64,000 bases of DNA from Candidatus Zixiibacteriota bacterium (lineage in GTDB: Bacteria > Zixibacteria > MSB-5A5 > JAABVY01), in NCBI GenBank assembly GCA_011056555.1, contig DSEQ01000047.1, positions 62,001 to 126,000 on the forward strand, written 5' to 3'. Of this stretch, positions 10,082 to 19,622 are shown in pieces. Every line of letters starts with the position of its first letter. The stretch's first letter is position 1. The notes beneath the pieces were generated by a model. The model made no database searches. It was not told the DNA's origin and saw only the letters and a program-made list of their open reading frames with translations. A program made the translations under genes and the position numbers.

Positions 10082-10548
10082 CTCCTTTCCGGTATTCTAT
10101 CTTGCCGAAATATCGGCAGTTACGCATAAAATTTCGCCTAAATATTAAATAATTAATGATTTATGTCAAGATTTCTTTTATAAAACGAATGAATTATCGA
10201 ATAATCACGGCATACTCTAAAACAATTTCGAAATGCGTTGGTTCCGAATAAGTTAGAAATTGACCGATGGCCTGTCAATTAAAGGCCGGGCATAACGTCA
10301 AGTCGCTCAAAAAAAATTATTGCCATTATGGGTGTCCGGTCTTATAATTTACTACTATATGGGCACGATCATCTGGCGGGGCCGTACGATTGGGGGAAGA
10401 ACAGCAACACCGACGCTCTTGGGGGAAAACAGGAGAGGCAGACTATCCACGTGATTTCGGAATTGAACCTCAAGGTCGTGAAAAAATAGTCATTTGACAG
10501 GATAGCGCCGGTCCAGTTGGAGATAATCAGTACGAACGGGGAGCTATT

Positions 10549-12441
10549 ATGAAAACATCAAAACACCTGCTGTGCCGCATCCCGAGCACACTGCTGGCGC
10601 TGATGCTTATCGCCTCTGGCGCCATGGCCGATTCGGATGATGCCGCAGTGATCCACGATAAGCAGGTGACCTGCAAGATTAAGGGCAATAAAGAAATAGA
10701 AACAGAACATTACCAGAAAATCGAAGTTCTGAATCGTGACGGCGCCTTTTATGCCCTCAAAATAATAGAGGAATCCTCGCTCCTGGAGTTGAAGGAGTTT
10801 TCCGGAAAGTTATATGATTCGGAGGGAAACCCGGTAGAGGAAATCGAGAGGGATGACGGCAAAACTATCTGCGGATACGGGAGCTACGAGGTTTATTCCG
10901 ATTACTGTTATACTATTTTCGGATTTTCGAGAGACAGTTATCCCTTCACCGTCGAATTCTCATATAAACTCAAACAGAAGACTCTCTTTCAATGGCAGGA
11001 CTGGAGGCCGCAGTCATATATCCCTGTCAAGCATGCAAAATACACTCTGATCACCGATGATGACTTTGTCTTCCAGTATAAAAGCAGCGAACATATTCCA
11101 CCGCCCGAAATCATAGAATCCGGCGGAGATAAGATTTACACCTGGGAGATGAATGATGTGCCTGAGCTGGAAGAGGGGGACTATGCCAGTATAATCGAGT
11201 TCGGCGGAATCGCCATCCAGTTTGCACCGCCGGAATACAAGCTCGGCAAGTACAAATTTGACGGCAGCAGCTGGAACACACTGTCTCACGGCAATTACAA
11301 GATGATTCAGGGATGTCTCGATATCAGTGATGAGCAGAAAGACTTGATGGACCGGATTGCTGCCGAATCTGAAAACGAATTTGAAATCTGCCGCAAGCTG
11401 CACAGAAAAATGTCTGAGCTGGCCCGATATGTGGCCATCCATGTGGACATCGGGGGATGGCTCCCGCATAAATCCAGGGATACTTTCGAGCGCGGTTACG
11501 GCGATTGCAAGGATCTCAGCACGCTTTATGTCTCCATGCTCCGGTATGCCGGTATCGATGCCAAATATGTCCTGCTTTCCACCCGCACTGCGGGAATAAC
11601 CGATCCCGACTTTCCATCTTTGGCACGATTCAATCATGCCATCCTCTTTGCTGTGGCTGACGGCGATACGATCTGGATAGATCCCACGCGTAACGACTGC
11701 GCTATCGGGGACCTGCCATGGGCCGATGAAAATACGTATGCCCTGGTGGTGGATGAGGAGATGGGCCGGCTGGTGCGTACGGATTCATCAGAAGCCGAGG
11801 AGAACGTGATCAGCCGCAAAGTGGAACTCTGCCCGCAGAAAAATCGATCGGTGGCTGTCAGCATGGAATATCGGCTGACCGGCAATCCGCGGGATCATTT
11901 CAATGCTTTCATTTCCTCTTACTCTGAGACAAGCAGGGCCAATATATTGAGAAACCACATGTATAAACTCTCAGACAAGTTTCTTCTGGACAGCCTAAAT
12001 TTTCCCAAAGGTGGGATCGATCAGCCTGTTCAGAAACTGAGTTTATGGGGCCAGGTACGCAGCGCACTTCACAGGATCGGCGGTGAACAGATCATGGATT
12101 TGACATTTCTGGATTATGAGAGCAAGAAAAAGACCTACATCGACCCGGAAACATACAAACAGCCCTTCGAATTCCTCTTTCCCAAGAAATTTGTGGATAC
12201 TGTAATAATCCATCTGCCCGATTCAAAAGCGGCAGTGGGGCTTCCGGATACGGCCGATATAAAGGATGATATCGGGGCTTACAGGATTTGCTGTCAGGCC
12301 GATGACAGCCTGGTGGTAATTACCAGAGAGACAAGCAACTACCAATACCGCGTCATGCCGGAAGGCTTCTTCGACTACTGGGCCCACCGGGATAAGGTCA
12401 AGGGGCTGGGCGAATGTTTTATCAAACTGGGGAACAGGTGA
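10549..12441 (+). CDS. DUF3857/transglutaminase-like domain secreted protein
   Basis: Signal peptide; DUF3857-like N-terminal half; GYGDCKDLSTLYVSMLRYAGIDAKYVLLSTR transglutaminase Cys motif; FNHAILFAVADGDTIWIDPT His/Asp motif. Confidence 0.9.
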   Translation: MKTSKHLLCRIPSTLLALMLIASGAMADSDDAAVIHDKQVTCKIKGNKEIETEHYQKIEVLNRDGAFYALKIIEESSLLELKEFSGKLYDSEGNPVEEIERDDGKTICGYGSYEVYSDYCYTIFGFSRDSYPFTVEFSYKLKQKTLFQWQDWRPQSYIPVKHAKYTLITDDDFVFQYKSSEHIPPPEIIESGGDKIYTWEMNDVPELEEGDYASIIEFGGIAIQFAPPEYKLGKYKFDGSSWNTLSHGNYKMIQGCLDISDEQKDLMDRIAAESENEFEICRKLHRKMSELARYVAIHVDIGGWLPHKSRDTFERGYGDCKDLSTLYVSMLRYAGIDAKYVLLSTRTAGITDPDFPSLARFNHAILFAVADGDTIWIDPTRNDCAIGDLPWADENTYALVVDEEMGRLVRTDSSEAEENVISRKVELCPQKNRSVAVSMEYRLTGNPRDHFNAFISSYSETSRANILRNHMYKLSDKFLLDSLNFPKGGIDQPVQKLSLWGQVRSALHRIGGEQIMDLTFLDYESKKKTYIDPETYKQPFEFLFPKKFVDTVIIHLPDSKAAVGLPDTADIKDDIGAYRICCQADDSLVVITRETSNYQYRVMPEGFFDYWAHRDKVKGLGECFIKLGNR

Positions 12442-12686
12442 AATCAAATTTAAAATAGCGGAAGTTCAAAATAAAGATTGACTTTTTTAATCCAATTATT
12501 CTTATTGGGCTCATGACAATGGTTGTCCCACATTATTTTTTCCCAGGATTTGCATCCCCAAAGCTGAGCTTTGAATGAACTTAATCTGGTGACAATTTAA
12601 CAGCAACTTATTAAAGGAATGTTTATCAAATAGCAGGGTTTTAGATTTTCGAATCCGGATCTGGTAAACATAATTTGGAGAGTAGA

Positions 12687-13019
12687 ATGAATATCTACGT
12701 AGGAAATCTGTCGCACGATACGACAGAGGATGAACTTCGGCGTGCATTTGAAGAGTACGGCACAGTCGACAAAGTCAACATTATCATGGACAAGTTCAGT
12801 GGTCGCTCAAAGGGCTTTGGGTTTGTTGAAATGGCTTCCAAAGAAGAGGCCGAGGCTGCCATGAACGCGCTCAACAACAAAGAGCTTGATGGCAGGACAT
12901 TGAATGTCAACGAGGCTCGTCCCCGCACCGACCGCGGTTCCAGAGGCGGCGGCGGCGGCGGACGCGGACGCGGCGGCCACGGCGGCGGAGGTTACGGCGG
13001 GAACAGACGTTCCTGGTAA
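12687..13019 (+). CDS. RRM-domain RNA-binding protein with Gly/Arg-rich tail
   Basis: MNIYVGNLSHDTTEDELRRAFEEYG (RNP2), GRSKGFGFVEM (RNP1), C-terminal GGGGGGRGRGGHGGGGYGGNRRSW. Confidence 0.96.
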   Translation: MNIYVGNLSHDTTEDELRRAFEEYGTVDKVNIIMDKFSGRSKGFGFVEMASKEEAEAAMNALNNKELDGRTLNVNEARPRTDRGSRGGGGGGRGRGGHGGGGYGGNRRSW

Positions 13020-13043
13020 TCCGCTTAAGACAATGAAACTAAC

Positions 13044-13073
13044 AGGACCGAATTCTATTCGGTCCTTTTTTTT
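13044..13073 (+). terminator. Rho-independent terminator after the RRM gene
   Basis: aggaccgaat tct attcggtcct followed by a T run. Confidence 0.9.
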
Positions 13074-13316
13074 CGGCCGAACTTTTGAGTACAGGGATTC
13101 CTCAGGACAAATATTGATTTTAGCCTTTGCCCTTTGAACATTTCTGTCACCTTTTTTTATTCAACATATCAGAAGATCTTAAGAATCATCCTCTACTTAA
13201 CACATTGCCATTCAAGACGATATGTTCCGATTGATTTGAAAAAGCGGGCTTTTGAATGTACAGGTCAGCTCCCTGCAATTCAGTCAGAAATTGATAGGTA
13301 TAATCACATAAATAGA

Positions 13317-13345
13317 GAAAAGCGGCAGGAAAGATTCCTGCCGCT
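13317..13345 (-). terminator. Rho-independent terminator (minus strand) for the FG-GAP/dockerin gene
   Basis: agcggcaggaa aga ttcctgccgct, with an A-rich upstream stretch that becomes TTTTCTC on the minus strand. Confidence 0.8.
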
Positions 13346-13371
13346 TCATAGAATTTCTTATTTCCAGTTCA

Positions 13372-15771
13372 TCAGCAGTCCGGGATGCCGTCGTCATTAA
13401 TATCGCAGGGTTCATTACCGCCCACGAAGACATAGTTGACTATCCAGACAGCGTCGGAGATATTGATTGAGCCATCGCAATTTACGTCCCCGGACGCAAG
13501 CGGATCGGGAGAGCTTCCGCCAACAAAAACATAGTTGACCATATAGACCGCATCGCTGACATTAACCAGGCCACTACTATTGGCATCGCCGCACCGGGAG
13601 AGTTGATTACCGGTCAAATTCGTTAGAATTGCGACACTGTTGGACAATGAATTTGTTACAGCCAGATCAAGATCGGTATCATCATCCAGGTCAGCGGCCA
13701 ATATAGAGGCAGGGGATGCACCGGCGCCATAATCAACCGCCGTCTTAAAAGTACCATCTCCATTGTTTTCCAGGATTGATACATTATAGGAACTGGAGTT
13801 GGCCACCGCCAGATCGGAATCGCCATCACCGTCGAGATCGGCGGCAAATAATGTTTGGGGCGCACTGCCAACATCATAACTCACCGGTGTCTGAAAAGTA
13901 CCGTCTCCATTATTGATTAAGATTGATACTTCATCTGACTGAACATTTGTTACCGCCAGATCAGGAACATTATCGTCATCCAGGTCGGCCGCAAATAATG
14001 CGAACGGGAAATAGCCAGCGCCATAGTTAACTGCTGCCTGAAACGAACCATCCCCATTATTCTTAAAAATCGAGATGTCGTCCGAACCGGAATTTGTTAC
14101 CGCCAGGTCGAGATCACTGTCTCCATCGAGATCGACAACATAAACTGCAAATGGATCCAAGCTGGCGCTATAATTCACGGCAGCCTGGAAAGTCCCATCC
14201 CCGTTATTCATGAGAACGGAGATGTTATCTGTGCCCTGATTAGCAGCAACCAGATCGAGATCGGTATCGCCATCCAGGTCTCCTGCAAATACTGACGTGG
14301 GATATTCGCCCACCGCATAGCTTACATCTGCCTGATATGATGCATCGCCATTGCTAATTAGAACCGAGACATCATTCGAATAGTAATTGGCCGTTGCGAT
14401 ATCGGCAAAGCCATCTCCATCAAGATCGGCTGCTATCAGAGACTGAGGTTGAGATCCTGCGCCGTAATTCACCGCCGTCTGGAAGGTCCCATCACCATTA
14501 TTTTTCAAAATAGACACATTCCAGTCAGTTTCATTAGCAACAGCGAGATCAAAATCCAGATCTCCATCAAGGTCTGCAGCATACATCGCACCCGGTGAAA
14601 CCCCGGTCCCGTAGCTTGGAGGCGCCGGAAATTCAGCATTTCCGTTATTTTTTAGAATTGATATATTTCCCGCTCCCGTATTCGCTACTACGAGATCGGA
14701 ATCCCCATCGCTGTCGAAATCAGTGGCAAACAGTGCATTAGGCCCATTACCGACATCAAAACCGACAGCTGCCTGAAAGGTACCATCTCCATTATTGATC
14801 AAGATCGATACTTCGTTTGACAGAGCATTTGTTATCGCCAGGTCTGGCACATTATCTTCATCCAGATCGGCGGCAAATAATGCAGCGGGGAAATTGCCTG
14901 CGCCATACCTGACCGCCTCCTGAAATGAACCATCCCCATTATTCTTGAGAATTGAAACGTCGTCCGAGCCATAATTTGCTGTCGCAAGATCAGGGTAATT
15001 GTCTCCGTCAAAATCGGCGGCAACGACTGAATAAATTATATCCCCGGCCTGGTACCGCACTGGAAGCTGAAATGTGGCATCTCCATTATTCATCAATATC
15101 GAAATACTATCTACCGTAGGATCGCCGACAGAATACGATACCGCCAGATCAAGATCCAGATCGTTATCCAGGTCTGCGGCAAATATTGTCTCAGCTCTAT
15201 CTCCTGCTACATAGTCTACGGCCGCCTGAAAAGTGCCATCCCCGTTGTTCTTCAAAACCGAGACACTATCTGCATCATAGCATGCCACAGCCAGGTCGGC
15301 ATCAGCATCTCCGTCCAGATCAGCGGCAAACACTGAGAACGGGGCAGCGGCTGCCGGATAATTTAGCGCCGTTTGAAAAGTACCATCCCCATTATTAATC
15401 AAAACGGAAACATTGCTGGATTCCGTGTTTGCAGAGACCAGGTCAATATCGGTATCCCCGTCGAGGTCGGCTGCATACACGGATTGGGGCAAGTCACCAA
15501 CCGGATAGCTCTGAGCTGGCTGATACCAACCATCACCATCGTTGATCAGAACTGAGATATCATCCGACAAAGCATTTGCCACGGCCAGATCGGGATCAGC
15601 GTCACCATCCAGATCAGCCGAGATGATCGAGGAGGGCGAAATGCCCACCTGGTAATCGACCCGGGTTTCAAAAACTGGTTTGGAGCGCAAGCTCGAACAA
15701 AACAGCAAAATGAAACATAAAACAACCACTCCGACTGTCCCGATCGGATTTTTTTGATCCAGAGTAAACAT
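13372..15771 (-). CDS. FG-GAP/VCBS repeat protein with C-terminal dockerin-like repeats
   Basis: About 13 tandem ADLDGDxDxDLAVAN..ISILxNNGDGTFQ repeats; C-terminus RCGDANSSGLVNVSDAVYMVNYVFVGG..GDVNCDGSINISDAVWIVNYVFVGG. Confidence 0.92.
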   Translation of the reverse strand: MFTLDQKNPIGTVGVVVLCFILLFCSSLRSKPVFETRVDYQVGISPSSIISADLDGDADPDLAVANALSDDISVLINDGDGWYQPAQSYPVGDLPQSVYAADLDGDTDIDLVSANTESSNVSVLINNGDGTFQTALNYPAAAAPFSVFAADLDGDADADLAVACYDADSVSVLKNNGDGTFQAAVDYVAGDRAETIFAADLDNDLDLDLAVSYSVGDPTVDSISILMNNGDATFQLPVRYQAGDIIYSVVAADFDGDNYPDLATANYGSDDVSILKNNGDGSFQEAVRYGAGNFPAALFAADLDEDNVPDLAITNALSNEVSILINNGDGTFQAAVGFDVGNGPNALFATDFDSDGDSDLVVANTGAGNISILKNNGNAEFPAPPSYGTGVSPGAMYAADLDGDLDFDLAVANETDWNVSILKNNGDGTFQTAVNYGAGSQPQSLIAADLDGDGFADIATANYYSNDVSVLISNGDASYQADVSYAVGEYPTSVFAGDLDGDTDLDLVAANQGTDNISVLMNNGDGTFQAAVNYSASLDPFAVYVVDLDGDSDLDLAVTNSGSDDISIFKNNGDGSFQAAVNYGAGYFPFALFAADLDDDNVPDLAVTNVQSDEVSILINNGDGTFQTPVSYDVGSAPQTLFAADLDGDGDSDLAVANSSSYNVSILENNGDGTFKTAVDYGAGASPASILAADLDDDTDLDLAVTNSLSNSVAILTNLTGNQLSRCGDANSSGLVNVSDAVYMVNYVFVGGSSPDPLASGDVNCDGSINISDAVWIVNYVFVGGNEPCDINDDGIPDC
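13609..15672 (-). repeat. Coding tandem repeat array (FG-GAP units)
   Basis: Repeated NNGDGTFQ..V.Y..G..P.S.FAADLDGD blocks read in the ORF translation; boundaries approximate. Confidence 0.85.
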
Positions 15772-15934
15772 AGATCCTCCCGGTATAAAACGGCTTACGG
15801 CTTTATATTATTGTAATAATAAGTTGTAGAAACATATGTAGCAATCAATCAATGGAAATATATAAACCTGAGTCATATTGTCAAGAAAAAAATTGAGATG
15901 AATATACATATTTGAGATGCGAAAGACTCGGCAC

Positions 15935-15963
15935 AAAAAAAGCGCCCTCTTCTCAAGGGCGCT
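15935..15963 (-). terminator. Rho-independent terminator for citrate synthase gene
   Basis: agcgccct/agggcgct stem with an A run on the plus strand, i.e. a T run on the minus strand. Confidence 0.88.
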
Positions 15964-15996
15964 GTGTATATCGAACAGTTGTATGGTCTTAGATGC

Positions 15997-17271
15997 TTAC
16001 ATACCGACCTGTTTTTTGATCCAGTCGGTGCCGACCGATTTCGGACGGGTGATCGGGATCATCATAGCGCGGTTCCAGACCTGCTGCGCAACCATACCCA
16101 TGGCACGCGAAATCGAGAACAGAACTGTGTAGTACTCGAACTCGGTGATGCCATAATGGTACAGTATCGCGCCGGAACCGGCGTCAACATTCGGCCATGG
16201 ATTCTTGGCCTTGCCGTGCTCCTTCAATACATCCGGAACGACCTCGTAAATGCGGGCCACGGTCGTCAGCACTTCAGAATCCGGCAAATGCTCTTTGCCG
16301 AAGTTCAGGAAGGCTGTGTAACGCGGGTCGGTCACACGCAGAACAGCATGACCATATCCGGGAATAACTTTACCTGCATTCAGGGTCTCCCAGGCATAAT
16401 CCTTGATCTGATCCTTGGTCGGAATACCGCCGCCCAGCTTATCCATCATCTCCAGCACCCACTTCAGGCATTCCTGGTTTGCCAGGCCATGCAGCGGGCC
16501 GGCCAGACCGTTCAGGCCGCCGGAAACGGCATAGTAAGGATCTGAGAGAGCTGATGCAATGGTATGGCATGAGAAGGCCGAGACATTTCCGCCCTCATGG
16601 TCGCAATGCAGGGTGAAATAGAGTTCCATGGCCTTGTAGAAGGTCTCGTCGTCAATACCCATCATGTGGGCAAAGTTGGCACCCCAGCTGAGCTTGGGAT
16701 CGGGATCGATCAGGCCGCCCTTGTCATACTTCATGCGGTAAACGCCGGCGCCGATGGCGGGCAGCTTGGCCAGAAGATTGAGGCCGTCTTCATAAACAGC
16801 ATCCCAGTACTGCCCCTTGGGGATACCCTCAGCATACCTTTTTCTGAAAATCGACTCGTTTTCCAGTACCAGAACGGCGGTGTCGAACATGGCCATCGGA
16901 TGCGAGGTCTTGGGCATGGCTTTCAGGACATCCCAGACATATTTGGGCACATCGCCGCGCTTCTTGTACTCGTCCTGCAAATCCTTGACATCATCGTCTG
17001 TCGGCATATCGCCGGACAGAAGCAGGAAGAAAATTTCTTCCGGAAGCTTGTCGGTCAGTTCCAGGATGGGGATACCGCGGATAATCAAACCTTTGTCAGG
17101 CTCCACCAGCGAGGTGTCGCAAATCATGCCCTTAACACCGCGCATACCGCCGTAGGCCTGCTGGACAGAAACGTCGGAAATCTTTACATCGCCTTTTTCC
17201 TTAAGGATCTTTTTTATGTCCTCACCCCAGACAGGGATCTTGGAGGCAAATTTTTCCTTTAAACTTGCCAT
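15997..17271 (-). CDS. Citrate synthase, mitochondrial/eukaryote-like subtype
   Basis: GGLNGLAGPLHGLANQECLKWV, IPGYGHAVLRVTDPRY, LHCDHEGGNVSAFSCHTIASALSDPYYAVSGG, NVDAGSGAILYHYGI; closer in these motifs to the eukaryotic-type than to the GltA type. Confidence 0.95.
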   Translation of the reverse strand: MASLKEKFASKIPVWGEDIKKILKEKGDVKISDVSVQQAYGGMRGVKGMICDTSLVEPDKGLIIRGIPILELTDKLPEEIFFLLLSGDMPTDDDVKDLQDEYKKRGDVPKYVWDVLKAMPKTSHPMAMFDTAVLVLENESIFRKRYAEGIPKGQYWDAVYEDGLNLLAKLPAIGAGVYRMKYDKGGLIDPDPKLSWGANFAHMMGIDDETFYKAMELYFTLHCDHEGGNVSAFSCHTIASALSDPYYAVSGGLNGLAGPLHGLANQECLKWVLEMMDKLGGGIPTKDQIKDYAWETLNAGKVIPGYGHAVLRVTDPRYTAFLNFGKEHLPDSEVLTTVARIYEVVPDVLKEHGKAKNPWPNVDAGSGAILYHYGITEFEYYTVLFSISRAMGMVAQQVWNRAMMIPITRPKSVGTDWIKKQVGM

Positions 17272-17551
17272 ACTTCCTCCTCACATATTATAGGTTATAA
17301 TTGGTTATCTTATATTCGCTCTTAAATTTTGCAATATAGTCACTCGCGCCTCAAAACGCAACCCTGTTGTGAAAGAATTCACAATAAATGTCTTACGCCC
17401 TGCACTGTCAAGCATTATTTGGCTCTATCGCATAGTTTTATCAGATAAAATAAAGGCATCGATAAAGAGCTGCGATTAATTCAGATAATGCCTTGCAAAA
17501 TTATCAATCCGGATTATTTTAAGATAAATTTGACAAAGGGGATAAATTTTT

Positions 17552-17881
17552 ATGTCATGTATATTCTGCAAAATCATCAACAAGGAAGCGGATGCCAGGG
17601 TCGAGTACGAGGATGAGGATACGCTTGTCATTCACGACAAGCATCCGGCCGCCTCAACGCATCTGCTGGTAATGCCCAAGGAACATTATGAGAAACTGAT
17701 GGATACCCCGCCGGAAATCATGCCCAAACTGTTCGAGGCTGTTCAAAGAGTGGCGAAAAAACTGGGGATCGATGAGGACGGCTTTCGGGTGATAATAAAT
17801 AACGGCCGCGGCGGAGGTCAGGTCATACCGCACATCCATATTCATCTGTTGGCCGGAGGACGGCTGCCGGGTTTCCATTAA
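17552..17881 (+). CDS. HIT family (histidine triad) protein
   Basis: CIFCKIINKE...IPHIHIHLLAGG. Confidence 0.96.
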   Translation: MSCIFCKIINKEADARVEYEDEDTLVIHDKHPAASTHLLVMPKEHYEKLMDTPPEIMPKLFEAVQRVAKKLGIDEDGFRVIINNGRGGGQVIPHIHIHLLAGGRLPGFH

Positions 17882-17887
17882 GCGAAT

Positions 17888-19276
17888 CTACTGCTTCAGA
17901 TCATAGCGGTCGATCTTGCGGTAGAGGGTGGAAGCGTCGATGCCGAGGATTTTGGCGGCCCTGGTCTTGTTCCAGCCGGTCTGATTCAGGACCCAGAAGA
18001 TATAAGCTTTTTCGATTGATTCCAGAGTCGGAGATTCGCCCTGGTCTCCGGTCTGGACAGACTCCTGGACTTCGGGCACAGCCGAATGCCCTGTCAGGAC
18101 CCGGCCGCTGACCTTATCCGGCAGATCATCGGCGGTGATCTTGTCAGAGGTCGAAACAACCAGAGAACGTTCGATCGTATTCTCGAGCTCGCGCACATTC
18201 CCGGGCCACTCATATCCCAGCAGAATATCCAGAGCATCCGGGTTAACCTCTTTTGCCTTTATACCCATCTTGCGGCAATACATCTTAACAAAATGATCGA
18301 CCAGCAAAACTATGTCGTCGCGTCGTTCGCGCAGGGGCGGTATCTGGACCGTGAATACATTCAGACGATAGAACAAATCCTCGCGGAAGTGCTTGGCCAT
18401 GACCTCTTCCTCCAGATTGGCATTGGTCGCGGCCACAAGGCGAACGTCAACTTTAATCGTCTGGGTCGATCCGACCGGCATGATCACCTGGTCATCCAGC
18501 ACCCGCAGGAGCTTCATCTGAATGGCGGGCGAGGTATTGCCGATTTCGTCCAGAAACAATGTGCCGGTATGGGCAGCCTTGAACACGCCCTCTTTGTCCT
18601 TAAGTGCACCGGTAAAAGCGCCCTTTTTGTATCCGAAAAGCTCACTTTCCAGGAGTGTCTCCGGAATCGCCGCGCAGTTGAGGGTTAAAAACGGTTTGCC
18701 GACACGGTTAGAGTGGTAATGTATGGCATTGGCGACAAGGTCCTTGCCGGTTCCGCTTTCGCCCAGAATCAAGGCGTTGCTGTCGGTTTTGGCCAGCCTT
18801 TGAATCATCTCCTTCATCTTGATGATCTTGGGATCGTTTCCAATGAAGCTGTCGAGTGAATGGTTGCGGGAGAGCTCTTTTTTGAGCTCCTTGTTCTCTC
18901 TGGCGATCTGTTCTTTTTCCAGAACTTTCTTAATAGTCAGCTTTATCTCATCGACCTTAAATGGTTTGGTGATATAATCATAGGCGCCTTTTTTCATGGC
19001 CTCGATGGCGGAGTCCACGGAGGCGAAAGCGGTCATGACGATAAAGGAGAGATCCTCATGCATCTCCTGCGCTTTGGTCATCAGCTCCAGCCCGGACATC
19101 TCCGGCATCATGATATCTGTAATTATGACATCGGGGCGGGACTTCTTTATCTGGCCCAGCGCGGCCGGGCCGGAGTCGGCCTGAAGAACCTCATACCCCT
19201 CCTTGGAGAGCATGATAGACATAAAATCACGCATCGACTCTTCATCATCGACCACCAGAATTTTGGCTCGTTCCAT
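17888..19276 (-). CDS. Sigma-54-dependent response regulator (NtrC family)
   Basis: REC domain ILVVDDEESMRDF...DVIITDIMMPEMSG; AAA+ GESGTGKDLVANAIHYHS, ELFGYKKGAFTGA (GAFTGA); C-terminal Fis-type HTH. Confidence 0.96.
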   Translation of the reverse strand: MERAKILVVDDEESMRDFMSIMLSKEGYEVLQADSGPAALGQIKKSRPDVIITDIMMPEMSGLELMTKAQEMHEDLSFIVMTAFASVDSAIEAMKKGAYDYITKPFKVDEIKLTIKKVLEKEQIARENKELKKELSRNHSLDSFIGNDPKIIKMKEMIQRLAKTDSNALILGESGTGKDLVANAIHYHSNRVGKPFLTLNCAAIPETLLESELFGYKKGAFTGALKDKEGVFKAAHTGTLFLDEIGNTSPAIQMKLLRVLDDQVIMPVGSTQTIKVDVRLVAATNANLEEEVMAKHFREDLFYRLNVFTVQIPPLRERRDDIVLLVDHFVKMYCRKMGIKAKEVNPDALDILLGYEWPGNVRELENTIERSLVVSTSDKITADDLPDKVSGRVLTGHSAVPEVQESVQTGDQGESPTLESIEKAYIFWVLNQTGWNKTRAAKILGIDASTLYRKIDRYDLKQ

Positions 19277-19622
19277 CAACTTCCTTTCCATCCAAGCCCT
19301 CTCTATATGATTATCGGCAGGTCTTGCAAAATTCAACACTCCCCCGCCGGTTGTTCAAAATTCGCACTGAGTGGGCCCGATCACACCTTAAAGTACTACT
19401 CAAAATATTATCGGTATGTCATTAATTAACAACGCACATCAAATGAAAGACTTCAGCAGAGGAATCTGTCCGCTAATGTAATCGATCTTTGAAGAATCGA
19501 TGATCGAGTTTTTTGTTGCGTTTTGCAAATTAAATGATTACCACATGTGGAACAAATCCGGGATGATTGTAATATATGTCAATAATGGGACTTGTTCACC
19601 CAATCGGATTGGAGATAAAACC

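Noticed and set aside
11014-11637. 207-aa minus-strand ORF within the transglutaminase gene
   Set aside because: Antisense to a well-supported CDS; no independent start context.
12904-13137. 77-aa ORF overlapping the Gly-rich tail of the RRM gene
   Set aside because: Ala-rich frame-shifted reading of the GGC-rich RGG tail; runs through the terminator.
13609-15672. Possible CRISPR array suggested by regular repeats
   Set aside because: Repeats are diverged, continuous and in frame, encoding FG-GAP units; no spacers and no cas genes.
16597-17262. 221-aa plus-strand ORF opposite the citrate synthase gene
   Set aside because: Antisense shadow of a clearly coding gene; no recognisable domain.
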